Shown here in pieces: positions 1 to 7,794 of a stretch of DNA of 64,000 nucleotides. The translations under genes were made by a program, and so were the position numbers. This stretch comes from an uncultured Clostridia bacterium (GTDB lineage Bacteria > Bacillota > Clostridia > Peptostreptococcales > Anaerovoracaceae). The stretch's first letter is position 1; each line of letters starts with the position of its first letter. Under the pieces are notes generated by a model. The model searched no databases, was not told where the DNA came from, and saw only the letters and a program-made list of their open reading frames with translations. The stretch covers positions 116,698 to 180,697 of the forward strand of contig CAKQQT010000002.1 of assembly GCA_934271235.1 (NCBI GenBank), read 5' to 3'.

Positions 1-2
1 AA

Positions 3-773
3 GAATACGAAAAAACATTGGTGATAGACGCGGACGGACTGAACGTCATCGCGCATCAGGAGCTGTTTCCACTGCTTTTGCGAAGGCAGGAACGGTTTCC
101 GCTGCGGACAATTCTGACGCCGCATATGGGAGAAGCCAAACGGCTCTTAGGCGGCACGTTTGCCGATGTTGTGTGCGGCACAGGACAAGAAGCCGAGCAG
201 GCTGATGCGGAAGCCGCACTGCCGCAGGGGCGGGCCGAGGCGACCGACAGCCAAGCTGCAGGCGCACCGCAGCGTCTGAACGACGGCGCGGTGCGTCTGC
301 GCATCGCGGACGCACTGGTGGCAAAGACCGGGGCGATCGTGGTTTTGAAAGGGGCAGGCACTATTGTAGCCGCGCCGGGGATACAGGCATATACTAATAC
401 TACAGGTAACCCGGGCATGGCGACCGGCGGTTCCGGCGATGTGCTTTCGGGCATCATCACAGGGCTGGCGGGACAGCGGCAGCAAGCCGCATCGTCAAAC
501 GCCGATGCTGGTTTTCAAGACGAAACGCCAAACGACGATATGTGTGCGGCATCTGCTTGCACAAACGTATCGCCAAATGCCAATGCAAACGCAGCGGCGC
601 AGCCTATGTGTGGTTTGGCACGGATGCGTGCTTGGGACGCGGTGATCTGCGGCGTGTATATCCACGGGCTCGCGGGGGACCTGGCAGCGCAGGAACTGGG
701 AGAATACGGCGTGACAGCCGGTGATCTGGCGCAGTATACGGCGTACGCGATCAAGCGCATTTGCGAAGCGTAG
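3..773 (+). CDS. nnrD: ADP-dependent NAD(P)H-hydrate dehydratase, C-terminal part (5' end outside window)
   Basis: This is the kinase-like dehydratase domain that repairs hydrated NAD(P)H using ADP (or ATP) in the cytoplasm. The reading frame is already open at the window edge, so the N-terminus is missing. Family marks are VIDADGLNV at the start of the fragment, ILTPHMGE, and the phosphate/catalytic signature GNPGMATGGSGDVLSGII. Two Ala/Asn/Gln-rich stretches (about 205-280 and 480-600) interrupt the domain where relatives have short loops. The next gene, ndoA, is the usual Bacillota neighbour of nnrD/alr. In many relatives an NAD(P)HX epimerase domain is fused in front; whether that holds here lies outside the window. 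Confidence 0.9.
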   Translation, partial: EYEKTLVIDADGLNVIAHQELFPLLLRRQERFPLRTILTPHMGEAKRLLGGTFADVVCGTGQEAEQADAEAALPQGRAEATDSQAAGAPQRLNDGAVRLRIADALVAKTGAIVVLKGAGTIVAAPGIQAYTNTTGNPGMATGGSGDVLSGIITGLAGQRQQAASSNADAGFQDETPNDDMCAASACTNVSPNANANAAAQPMCGLARMRAWDAVICGVYIHGLAGDLAAQELGEYGVTAGDLAQYTAYAIKRICEA

Positions 774-965
774 CGTGCCGCAGCGCCGATCAAGCGACAC
801 AGCCCGGCCATGCGAGATTTTCTCAAGAACTGCCGATCAGACCGGCAGCAGGAGATTTTCCTAAGTCGATCTTGCGCGGAATACCATACGAAAAACAATA
901 CAATTTCCACAAAAGTTTCAAACACGACAAAACACCAATGAGGATTTGAGAGAGGAGTGTTGGAC

Positions 966-1328
966 TTGATCGTAAAGAAGGGGGATCTTTATTTTGCGGA
1001 TCTGAGTCCTGTGGTAGGCTCTGAACAAGGGGGAGTAAGACCTGTACTGGTGGTACAGAACGATGTGGGAAACAAATACAGCCCGACAATTATCGTGGCA
1101 GCCGTTACTTCTCAGACAGGGAAGGCAAAATTGCCGACACATGTTGAACTACAGGCCACACAGGGCGGACTCAGCAAAAACTCGGTCGTTCTTTTGGAAC
1201 AGCTCAGAACGATCGACAAGCAAAGGCTGAAAGAAAGGATCGGAAGTCTCAGCAGCGAGAAGCTGCCGGTCGTAGACGAGGCGCTCAGCGTCAGTCTCGG
1301 CATTGCCGACCTTTTGCAGAATCGCTGA
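966..1328 (+). CDS. ndoA: NdoA/MazF-type endoribonuclease toxin
   Basis: Type II toxin of the PemK/MazF fold, an mRNA interferase. The protein closely resembles Bacillus NdoA (EndoA): the stretch [20 protein letters not shown] and later [15 protein letters not shown] are diagnostic. I chose the TTG at 966 because it gives the family N-terminus [13 protein letters not shown] and sits 8 bases after AGAGGAG (951-957); the GTG at 957 overlaps that ribosome site. The length is 120 residues, normal for the family. The usual upstream antitoxin gene (ndoAI/mazE) is not visible in the 190 bases before it. Confidence 0.93.
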   Translation: MIVKKGDLYFADLSPVVGSEQGGVRPVLVVQNDVGNKYSPTIIVAAVTSQTGKAKLPTHVELQATQGGLSKNSVVLLEQLRTIDKQRLKERIGSLSSEKLPVVDEALSVSLGIADLLQNR

Positions 1329-1482
1329 AAATTTCATTTGTTCATGATTTTGGGGAAGCTGTCGGATGGCAAGGACCGCAGCACGGCCGGTATACCCGGG
1401 CGCAGTGATCGGGCCTCCGGACTGACGGACTGACAGCTTGACGGCAGTTTCCCTGTCACAATATATTTTACGGAGGAAAAAC

Positions 1483-2313
1483 ATGGATTTCAAACACTAC
1501 GAGGAGATCGCTTCTCGGGTCCGCACGGACATTGTAAAAGCAGTACATAAGGCAGGCTCCGGGCACCCGGGCGGGTCGCTTTCGGCGGCAGACATCGTGA
1601 CCGCGCTGTATTTCAAGGAAATGCACATCGACCCGCAGAACCCACAGATGGAGGGCAGAGACAAATTTATCCTGTCCAAGGGGCATGCCGGTCCGGTGCA
1701 GTACGCGGCGCTGGCGGAGAGAGGCTATTTCCCGGTTGAGGATATGATGAGTCTGCGCAAGCTGGGCAGCCGGTTTCAGGGACATCCGAATCGCGACAAG
1801 GTGGCGGGCATCGAGATGTCTACCGGTTCTTTAGGCCAGGGTTTTTCGGTCGCTGTCGGCATGGCGATGGCGGGTAAGATGGACGAAGCCGCCGGCAAAG
1901 CATCCGGCAGAGTTTATGTGCTGCTCGGTGACGGCGAACTGCAGGAGGGGCTTGTCTGGGAGGCGGCGATGGCTGCCGGCCACTACAAGCTGGACAACCT
2001 CTGCGCGATCGTCGACTGGAACGGCCTGCAGATCGACGGCAAAAATGAAGACGTGATGACCGTAGCGCCGATCGACGATAAATTCAAGGCGTTCGGCTTC
2101 CATACCATTCTGATCGACGGCCATGATTTCGGACAGATCTTCGCAGCCTTTGACGAAGCGCGCGCCTGCAAGGGCCAGCCGACTGTCATCATCGCAAAGA
2201 CCCACAAGGGCCACGGCGTTTCTTTTATGGAAGACCAAGCCGGCTGGCACGGCAAGGCGCCGAATGAAGAAGAAGCAAAGAAGGCAGTGGCAGAACTCGG
2301 AGGTGAATGGTAA
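1483..2313 (+). CDS. Transketolase, N-terminal (thiamine-diphosphate) subunit
   Basis: The N-terminal half of a split transketolase, transferring two-carbon ketol units in the non-oxidative pentose phosphate pathway. Visible marks are GSGHPGGSLSAADI near residue 25, HAGPVQYA, and the thiamine-diphosphate/Mg motif GDGELQEGLVWEAA followed by DNLCAIVDWN. At 276 residues it covers the first third of a fused enzyme, as in many Clostridia. The start follows CGGAGG (1471-1476) by 6 bases. Its stop codon overlaps the start of the C-terminal subunit, so the two are translationally coupled. Confidence 0.95.
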   Translation: MDFKHYEEIASRVRTDIVKAVHKAGSGHPGGSLSAADIVTALYFKEMHIDPQNPQMEGRDKFILSKGHAGPVQYAALAERGYFPVEDMMSLRKLGSRFQGHPNRDKVAGIEMSTGSLGQGFSVAVGMAMAGKMDEAAGKASGRVYVLLGDGELQEGLVWEAAMAAGHYKLDNLCAIVDWNGLQIDGKNEDVMTVAPIDDKFKAFGFHTILIDGHDFGQIFAAFDEARACKGQPTVIIAKTHKGHGVSFMEDQAGWHGKAPNEEEAKKAVAELGGEW

Positions 2314-3287
2314 TGGCAGAGATCAAAACAGAAAAAATGGCAACCCGCCAGGCGTACGGCAAAACATTAGTAGAACTGGGCGCGACCACGCCGCATCTGG
2401 TCGTCATGGATGCAGACCTCTCCAAATCCACGATGACGGCGGAGTTCGGCAAGGCATATCCGGAACGTTTCTTTAATATGGGTATCGCAGAACAGAATCT
2501 GTACGGAACGGCATGCGGTCTGGCACTCTCAGGAAAAGTTGTCTGCGCGAGTACGTTCGCGATGTTCGCGGCAGGCAGAGCGTTTGAGATCATTCGGAAC
2601 TCCATCGGCTATGCCCACGCAAACGTCAAAATCTGCGCGACCCACGCGGGCATTACGGTCGGCGAGGACGGCGCGAGCCACCAGACCTTTGAGGATCTGG
2701 CACTGATGCGCACGATTCCGGGTATGACGGTGCTGAACCCGTCCGACGGTGTTTCTGCTGCCGCGCTCATCAAACAGGCAGTCGCGTTTGACGGTCCGGC
2801 ATATATTCGCCTTGGACGTGCGGCTGTGCCTACTTTCTATACAGAGGAAATGGCAGCGAAGCTGGAAATCGGAAAAGCTGTCTGTCTGCGCAGCGGCGAC
2901 AAAAAAGACGGCAAGACGGCTGACGCAACGATCATCGCCACCGGCATCATGGTCAACGAGGCGATGCTGGCGGCAGAGGAACTGGCAGCAGATGGTATCG
3001 AAGTCCGCGTGATCGATATGCATACCATCAAGCCGCTGGACGCGGACATCATCTACCGCGCGGCTCGTGAAACCGGCGCAATTGTGACCGCGGAGGAGCA
3101 TTCTGTGATCGGCGGCCTCGGCTCCGCGGTTGCGGAAGTGACTGCGACCCACTGTCCGGTCAAGATGGCGATGGTCGGTCAGCAGGACACTTTCGGCGAA
3201 TCCGGCAAACCGGACGAGCTCAAGGCCAAATACGGCATGACCGCCGCTGACATCGTCCGCGCGGTAAAACAGCTCGTCAGAGCGTAG
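2313..3287 (+). CDS. Transketolase, C-terminal subunit
   Basis: Second half of the split transketolase: pyrimidine-binding domain plus C-terminal domain, 324 residues. The pyrimidine domain shows VVMDADLSKSTMT, RFFNMGIAEQNLYGTACGLA and AGITVGEDGASHQTFED. The C-terminal domain shows VRVIDMHTIKPLD and EEHSVIGGLGSAV. The ATG at 2313 shares one base with the TAA of the preceding subunit and has GGAGGTG (2299-2305) inside the upstream gene, typical of coupling. The ATG at 2307 is in frame but too close to that ribosome site. An AT-rich gap and a sporulation locus follow. Confidence 0.95.
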   Translation: MAEIKTEKMATRQAYGKTLVELGATTPHLVVMDADLSKSTMTAEFGKAYPERFFNMGIAEQNLYGTACGLALSGKVVCASTFAMFAAGRAFEIIRNSIGYAHANVKICATHAGITVGEDGASHQTFEDLALMRTIPGMTVLNPSDGVSAAALIKQAVAFDGPAYIRLGRAAVPTFYTEEMAAKLEIGKAVCLRSGDKKDGKTADATIIATGIMVNEAMLAAEELAADGIEVRVIDMHTIKPLDADIIYRAARETGAIVTAEEHSVIGGLGSAVAEVTATHCPVKMAMVGQQDTFGESGKPDELKAKYGMTAADIVRAVKQLVRA

Positions 3288-3373
3288 GCGCGCAGCCAAG
3301 CGCATCAAACGGATCTTGTTATTTACATCGCTATAGAATAAAAGAAACGAATATATAAACCATAAGATGATCA

Positions 3374-3550
3374 AAAGCCTGCATTGGATTCCGCAGCGGC
3401 CTCCACAGGAGTGTATATCCCTGAGGACGGACGCCGTGGATCACGGTGCAGGCTTTGTTGTACGCAGAGCTGTGTGCTGTGCCTTTGTGCAGAACTTCTT
3501 GCTTTCGTCTGCAGCGGACAGGTCTCTTAGGTGCGCGTACCGTCCGTCCT
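3374..3550 (+). ncRNA. Possible structured RNA or leader: two interlocked inverted repeats
   Basis: In the 340-base gap before spoIIGA, AAAGCCTGCA (3374-3383) is perfectly complementary to 3447-3456, and AGGACGGACG (3424-3433) is perfectly complementary to 3541-3550. The pairs overlap without nesting, so they are either alternative folds or a pseudoknot. A small hairpin CCGTG-GAT-CACGG (3434-3446) lies between. I do not recognise a known RNA family, and no promoter is certain. It may instead be a mobile-repeat remnant. Confidence 0.3.
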
Positions 3551-3576
3551 AAAAAAACTTACGCTGCACTCCTTCT

Positions 3577-3610
3577 TTCGACAAAATTCGCTGTCCGCAT
3601 CGGCTATGAT
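3577..3610 (+). promoter_or_regulatory. spoIIG-type promoter: Spo0A box over the -35, 22-bp spacer, -10
   Basis: TTCGACA at 3577-3583 is the exact reverse complement of the Spo0A box TGTCGAA and overlaps a -35-like TTCGAC. TATGAT at 3605-3610 is a good sigma-A -10. The spacer between them is 22 bases, the abnormal length known for Bacillus spoIIG, where Spo0A~P compensates for poor -35 contact. A weaker second box-like TTCGCTG follows three bases later. The promoter lies just ahead of the spoIIGA start at 3632, leaving a very short leader. Confidence 0.65.
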
Positions 3611-3631
3611 ATATGCAAGAGGATTGGGATT

Positions 3632-4495
3632 GTGATCATTTACGGGGAATATCTTTTTTTGGAGAACTTTATAACCGGGTGGCTGCTCCTGCTGCTGACC
3701 GGCAGGCTGCTCGGAGAGTCCGCAGGGTATCTGCGTCTGACTGCGGCCGCAGTTTTGTGCGGACTCAGCAGCTTTGCCCTGTTTGCCGGCCCGCATACGA
3801 TGACCGGGATGGGCGGAATGGCGGCGCGGGGCGTGATCGTACTGCTCGTGCCGTACGTGGCGTTCGGCGCGGAGTCTTTTCGAAAACTGCTCAAAAAAGG
3901 CGCTCTGTTTCTGGGACTGACGATGCTTTCCGGCGGCGCGGCGATGGCCTTTCTTTTATGGCAGCATATCCCGGCAGTCAGTGGGAACGGGAGCCTTTAT
4001 ATGGAAGCGGTCACGTATCTGCAGCTTTTGTGCTGGGGAATTCTGGCGTTCGGCCTTTCTTGGTGGTTCGTAAAGCTGATCCGGCATCTGCGGCTTGCGC
4101 AGTGGACGGAGGGAACGATGGATGTGGTGCTGTCCTGCGGACAAAAGGCCCGAGAACTGCATGCCGCGCTGGATACGGGCAACTGCCTCTGTGAACCGGT
4201 CAGCGGTCGACCGGTGATCCTGGTTGACCGAAAAGGCCGCAAAAAGCTGGGAATCCCGGCAAGGCTCGACCAAAGCATCTATGCGCAGCGCTTTGTCCTG
4301 ATCCCGTTCAAGGCTGTCGGGACCGGAGCGGGACTGCTGGAGGGACTGCGGACGGACTGCATTTGCTTTAGGGGCAAAAAAATAGAGAAAGCAGTGCTGG
4401 CTTTTTACGACGGCGACTTTGGAGAAGCAGAAGCACTCATGAACAGAGAGGTTTTGAATTATGAGATTTTGGAAAATGATACAGAAGCTTCGTGA
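3632..4495 (+). CDS. spoIIGA: SpoIIGA, membrane aspartic protease that activates pro-sigma-E
   Basis: SpoIIGA sits in the sporulation septum and cleaves the pro-peptide of sigma-E. The N-terminal ~150 residues are mostly membrane segments starting with [18 protein letters not shown]. The soluble half carries the catalytic motif ALDTGN, with Asp181 matching the known Bacillus catalytic Asp183, followed by [13 protein letters not shown] chose GTG 3632 because the frame before it is not membrane-like and AGAGGA (3618-3623) precedes it; this gives 287 residues, near the family norm. It overlaps sigE by 35 bases. Confidence 0.93.
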   Translation: MIIYGEYLFLENFITGWLLLLLTGRLLGESAGYLRLTAAAVLCGLSSFALFAGPHTMTGMGGMAARGVIVLLVPYVAFGAESFRKLLKKGALFLGLTMLSGGAAMAFLLWQHIPAVSGNGSLYMEAVTYLQLLCWGILAFGLSWWFVKLIRHLRLAQWTEGTMDVVLSCGQKARELHAALDTGNCLCEPVSGRPVILVDRKGRKKLGIPARLDQSIYAQRFVLIPFKAVGTGAGLLEGLRTDCICFRGKKIEKAVLAFYDGDFGEAEALMNREVLNYEILENDTEAS

Positions 4496-5180
4496 AAAGC
4501 TTGCGATGCGGCGTTTGCTCCGCAGGGCAAAGAGCATCTATTACATAGGCGGCAGTGATGTGCTTCCGGAACCGTTGGACAGTGAAGAGGAACGGCGCTG
4601 CCTTGCTGCTTATGCCGACGGCAGCGAAGAAGCGCGCAGCATGCTGATCGAACATAATCTCCGGCTGGTCGTTTATATCGCCAAAAAATTCGAAAACGCG
4701 GGGATCAACGTGGAAGATCTGATCTCGATCGGCACCATCGGTTTGATCAAGGCGGTGAATACGTTCAAAGTAGACAAAAATATCAAGCTGGCGACTTATG
4801 CTTCCCGCTGCATCGAAAATGAGATCCTGATGTATCTGCGCAGAAGCACCAAGCTCAAGAGTGAGGTCAGTTTCGATGAACCGCTCAATGTCGATTGGGA
4901 CGGCAACGAGCTGCTGCTCAGTGATATCCTGGGGACGGAGAACGATATCGTGTCGCAGCATCTGGAAGAGGAAGTCAATCGTAAGCTGCTTTACGGCGCG
5001 ATGGAGAAGCTCGCGCCGCGGGAACGCGAACTGATGGAAATGCGTTTCGGGCTCAAAAGCGGCAAGGAAATGACTCAAAAGGAAGTCGCGGACAAACTGG
5101 GGATCTCACAATCCTATATTTCCCGTCTGGAAAAACGCATCATTACCCGCCTGCAGCGCGAAATGCGCAAACTCGGCTGA
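4461..5180 (+). CDS. sigE: RNA polymerase sporulation sigma factor E (pro-form)
   Basis: Early mother-cell sigma factor. The basic N-terminal pro-sequence of about 27 residues runs into [13 protein letters not shown], the region where SpoIIGA cuts in Bacillus. Region 2 is seen in [13 protein letters not shown] and [17 protein letters not shown]. Region 4 is [15 protein letters not shown] plus the helix-turn-helix [20 protein letters not shown]. At 239 residues it matches the family. It overlaps spoIIGA, the usual arrangement for protease and substrate, and is followed by sigG. Confidence 0.96.
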   Translation: MRFWKMIQKLREKLAMRRLLRRAKSIYYIGGSDVLPEPLDSEEERRCLAAYADGSEEARSMLIEHNLRLVVYIAKKFENAGINVEDLISIGTIGLIKAVNTFKVDKNIKLATYASRCIENEILMYLRRSTKLKSEVSFDEPLNVDWDGNELLLSDILGTENDIVSQHLEEEVNRKLLYGAMEKLAPRERELMEMRFGLKSGKEMTQKEVADKLGISQSYISRLEKRIITRLQREMRKLG

Positions 5181-5210
5181 GCAAAATCTGCCGCAGCCGA
5201 TAATTGGCAG

Positions 5211-5240
5211 GTATGAACCGCGGCACCATCGTACATAACA
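5211..5240 (+). promoter_or_regulatory. Sigma-F/sigma-G-type promoter for sigG
   Basis: GTATG at 5211-5215, an 18-base spacer, and CATAACA at 5234-5240 match the forespore consensus (GYATR, 18, CATNMTA) at all but one position. It is 85 bases ahead of the sigG start. In Bacillus, sigG (spoIIIG) is made in the forespore from a sigma-F/G promoter between sigE and sigG, so location and sequence agree. Confidence 0.55.
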
Positions 5241-5324
5241 ATCTTATACGTTACATATGCGGACAGCAGCATTTTTGGAGTGCTGTGATCCTGTGTGAAA
5301 TAACGAATGAGGACTGGTGTGACT

Positions 5325-6095
5325 ATGGTGAACAAAGTGGAAATCTGCGGTGTGAACACTGCGAAACTGCCTCTTTACAAAGAAGCGGAAATGATGCAAA
5401 TGATCGAAAAAATACAGGCAGGCGATAAGGCTGTCCGGGATGAATTCATCAAAGGAAATCTCAGACTGGTGCTCAGTGTGATCCAGCGCTTTTCCAACCG
5501 CGGTGAAAATCCGGACGATCTGTTTCAGGTGGGCTGTATCGGTCTGATCAAGGCACTGGATAATTTTGATACGAGCCACGGCGTCAAATTTTCGACGTAT
5601 GCGGTACCGATGATCATCGGCGAGATCCGGCGCTATCTGCGCGACAACAACGCGATCCGGGTTTCTCGTTCCATGCGGGATCTGGCCTATAAGGCGCTGC
5701 AGGCAAAAGAGACCCTTGCCAATCAGCTGCAGCGGGAACCGAGTGTCGAAGAGATCGCGAAGTTCATGGAGGCGGACCGGGAAGATATCGTGATGGCGCT
5801 GGAGTCGATCCAGGAACCGGTCTCCTTGTTCGAGCCGGTCTTCCACGATGACGGCGACGCCCTGTATGTGATGGATCAGGTGCAGGATACCAAGAACACC
5901 GATCTGAACTGGATCGAAAATCTTTCCCTGTCGGAAGCAATGAAAAAACTGACCCCGCGTGAACGCCATATTCTGAATATGCGGTTCTTTGAGGGCAAGA
6001 CCCAGATGGAAGTCGCACGCGAGATCTCCATCAGCCAGGCACAAGTCAGCCGCCTGGAAAAAAACGCGCTCAAATATATGCGAAAATATGTGTGA
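5325..6095 (+). CDS. sigG: RNA polymerase sporulation sigma factor G
   Basis: Late forespore sigma factor. The N-terminus MVNKVEICGVNTAKLP matches the known sigma-G start and fixes the ATG at 5325 over the one at 5307. Region 2 reads GNLRLVLSVIQRF and DDLFQVGCIGLIKALDNFD; the next segment KFSTYAVPMIIGEIRRYLRDNN is nearly invariant in sigma-G. Region 4 ends with KTQMEVAREISISQAQVSRLEKNA. At 256 residues it is full length. It completes the spoIIGA-sigE-sigG order. Confidence 0.96.
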   Translation: MVNKVEICGVNTAKLPLYKEAEMMQMIEKIQAGDKAVRDEFIKGNLRLVLSVIQRFSNRGENPDDLFQVGCIGLIKALDNFDTSHGVKFSTYAVPMIIGEIRRYLRDNNAIRVSRSMRDLAYKALQAKETLANQLQREPSVEEIAKFMEADREDIVMALESIQEPVSLFEPVFHDDGDALYVMDQVQDTKNTDLNWIENLSLSEAMKKLTPRERHILNMRFFEGKTQMEVAREISISQAQVSRLEKNALKYMRKYV

Positions 6096-6123
6096 AGCGA
6101 AGCAAAAAGAATGCAAAGAAAGT

Positions 6124-6155
6124 GACAATCCTATGTGTTTAAACATAGGATTGTC
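6124..6155. repeat. Perfect 13-bp inverted repeat after sigG, no U-tract
   Basis: GACAATCCTATGT (6124-6136) pairs perfectly with 6143-6155 around a six-base loop. It lies 28 bases after the sigG stop, where a terminator would be expected, but the bases after it are A-rich on the plus strand, so it is not a canonical intrinsic terminator. It also marks the left edge of the AT-rich island. Confidence 0.6.
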
Positions 6156-6292
6156 TGAAAAAAATATGAAACTATAGAAGCATATTTGATGAATCGTCAC
6201 GGTATGAACTCTATGGTATATGCGTGTAAAACTTCATAATATAATATCAAGAATTCTATTCGTTAGTTTATCTTTTGAACAGATTTCAGAAT

Positions 6293-6448
6293 CTAGGATT
6301 TGTATATAAAATGTGTTTTGGAAATTGTACCGGTAGTTCGTACGGTGCTTCTGTGAGTATCATAATAGAAGCGATAATCCATATTAGCAGTGACGGTAAC
6401 GCTAGCAGAGCTAGGAGTATCATCCCCTGTAGTTCCGTATTTCACTTT
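6293..6448 (-). other. In-frame coding tail beyond the UAG stop of the secreted island protein
   Basis: After the TAG at 6449-6451 the same minus-strand frame stays open for 51 codons to a second TAG at 6293-6295. The translated tail (KVKYGTTGDD..., SVTVTANMDYRFYYD..., ending in HFIYKS) looks like an ordinary extracellular beta-rich segment. This fits a gene recently cut by one nonsense change, or a read-through extension. Other genes in the window end normally with TAG. Confidence 0.55.
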
Positions 6449-7612
6449 CTAGGTTATTCCGTGATTTTCATCCATTTTTGCATTTGATGTGGTTACAGAG
6501 GCTGGAAGATTTGCATTAACCATGTTATTCAATCCAGAGATTGCAACTGTTCCGGAGGCAGCGTTTTCATCTGAATAACCACTTTCCGCATATATGGTTG
6601 CAGAAGTGCCTCCGGCAACAGCACTGTAAATTAAATCTACGGTTGCAAAGAAAGTACCCACTGCTGGATGCAATTGTGAAAAAACATTGAATAAGTTTGG
6701 CATCTGGTCGCCATCCCCATCAGGTGTTATTTCCATTACATCTAAAAAATCTTTTTTTGAACATTTGAATGTCAAATCTGCAGAAACGGGGTATGCAGAT
6801 GTTGCACCGCTAACATAAGATAAAGCATTAGCAGAACGACCAAATACCCGAACTAATTCAAAACCCATTTCTTTACTGCCTCTATCTCGGTAGTCTCTTT
6901 TTGCAACAGACATAATGATTGTTTCCGCACCAGAGGTTGAGCCGAGAGAAGTGCCTGCAACAACATCAACATGCGCGTATTTATCGTAGTTTGCAGCAAG
7001 TGACAGAGAAGAATCTCTCTTTATGAAATTTGTGTGATTGGAATTGAGAAAATGATTATAATATTCCTCATATTCCTCAAACAATTCTCCGAAGAATAAA
7101 ACTTGTCCGTTTTCTTCAAGATAATTAAATGAAACGGAAGCAATGCTTTGCCTGAAATCTAAGCTACTGCAAAAATCAATTGTAATCGGAATCCGTTTTT
7201 CGTTCATCAAAACATAGGTCTTTATTACACCCATGTAAAGGGATTTCCCAACCGCATAGGTTTCTGTCTTTAACAATTGGTTTTCAAAATGAAATGGAAT
7301 TTTTCCAGAACCAATTAGGATTTCTCCGCTTCCGGTGACATGTAAGCCTTTATCATCATTATATTTATCTTGGAAAAATAAGTGAAATCCATCAGATGTG
7401 GAAAAACTGTTCAGCGCATTTTGTGTGGTATTTGCATTGCGGCTTGCATAATTTTTCAATTCGTTTAATCCGCTTTGATTCATAATTTGAAGACTTTGCG
7501 TATCTTTTGCAAGACTAAGAAAGATGGAAACTGAAGAGGACTCTGCATAAACAAATTGTACACAAGAAAAAACTAAAACAAAAATCATCACAACGCTTAA
7601 TATCTTTTTCAT
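6449..7612 (-). CDS. Secreted protein of unknown function, probably truncated by a nonsense codon
   Basis: No family recognised. The first 23 residues form a clear Sec signal peptide (MKKILSVVMIFVLVFS..., cut near VYA-ESS). The mature 360 residues are Ser/Asn/Thr-rich with alternating short hydrophobic strands; TPDGDGDQMPN near residue 295 resembles a calcium-binding loop. The reading frame continues 51 codons past the stop (see 6293-6448). The gene lies in a stretch visibly richer in A+T than its surroundings and is divergent from an Xre-type regulator, suggesting joint acquisition. The start ATG at 7612 is followed directly by the signal sequence. Confidence 0.75.
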   Translation of the reverse strand: MKKILSVVMIFVLVFSCVQFVYAESSSVSIFLSLAKDTQSLQIMNQSGLNELKNYASRNANTTQNALNSFSTSDGFHLFFQDKYNDDKGLHVTGSGEILIGSGKIPFHFENQLLKTETYAVGKSLYMGVIKTYVLMNEKRIPITIDFCSSLDFRQSIASVSFNYLEENGQVLFFGELFEEYEEYYNHFLNSNHTNFIKRDSSLSLAANYDKYAHVDVVAGTSLGSTSGAETIIMSVAKRDYRDRGSKEMGFELVRVFGRSANALSYVSGATSAYPVSADLTFKCSKKDFLDVMEITPDGDGDQMPNLFNVFSQLHPAVGTFFATVDLIYSAVAGGTSATIYAESGYSDENAASGTVAISGLNNMVNANLPASVTTSNAKMDENHGIT

Positions 7613-7742
7613 AATAATATCTCCCTCAATTTAAAGTGTATCCGTTTGTATCATTCGTAGCATAAACAGGTCAGATTGTATATCGACTGACGGTTTAGCA
7701 GCATATTCTGGGAAAAAAGTAGAGTTTTGAAGAAACTTCCTC

Positions 7743-7748
7743 TATAAT
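7743..7748 (+). promoter_or_regulatory. -10 element ahead of the Xre regulator
   Basis: TATAAT at 7743-7748 lies 47 bases before the regulator start in the 180-base divergent gap. No good -35 is found at 16-18 bases upstream, so the promoter may need an activator. Confidence 0.35.
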
Positions 7749-7794
7749 AAAAGCAGATAACGGAAGATATGGAAAATGACGAGGGGGGAGGAGC

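Noticed and set aside
761..949. Open frame before ndoA as a possible antitoxin
   Set aside because: No AbrB or ribbon-helix-helix pattern, and no ribosome site before its start.
1438..1467. TTGACG-N18-TATATT resembling a promoter before transketolase
   Set aside because: Transcription would start at about 1474, inside the ribosome site, so the mRNA would lack a usable leader.
1329..1482. AAGCTGTC/GACAGCTT inverted repeat as a riboswitch before transketolase
   Set aside because: Only an 8-bp stem is seen; no known riboswitch core such as the TPP motif is present.
7727..7748. TTGAAG-TATAAT as a full promoter for the Xre gene
   Set aside because: The spacer is only 10 bases; only the -10 was kept.
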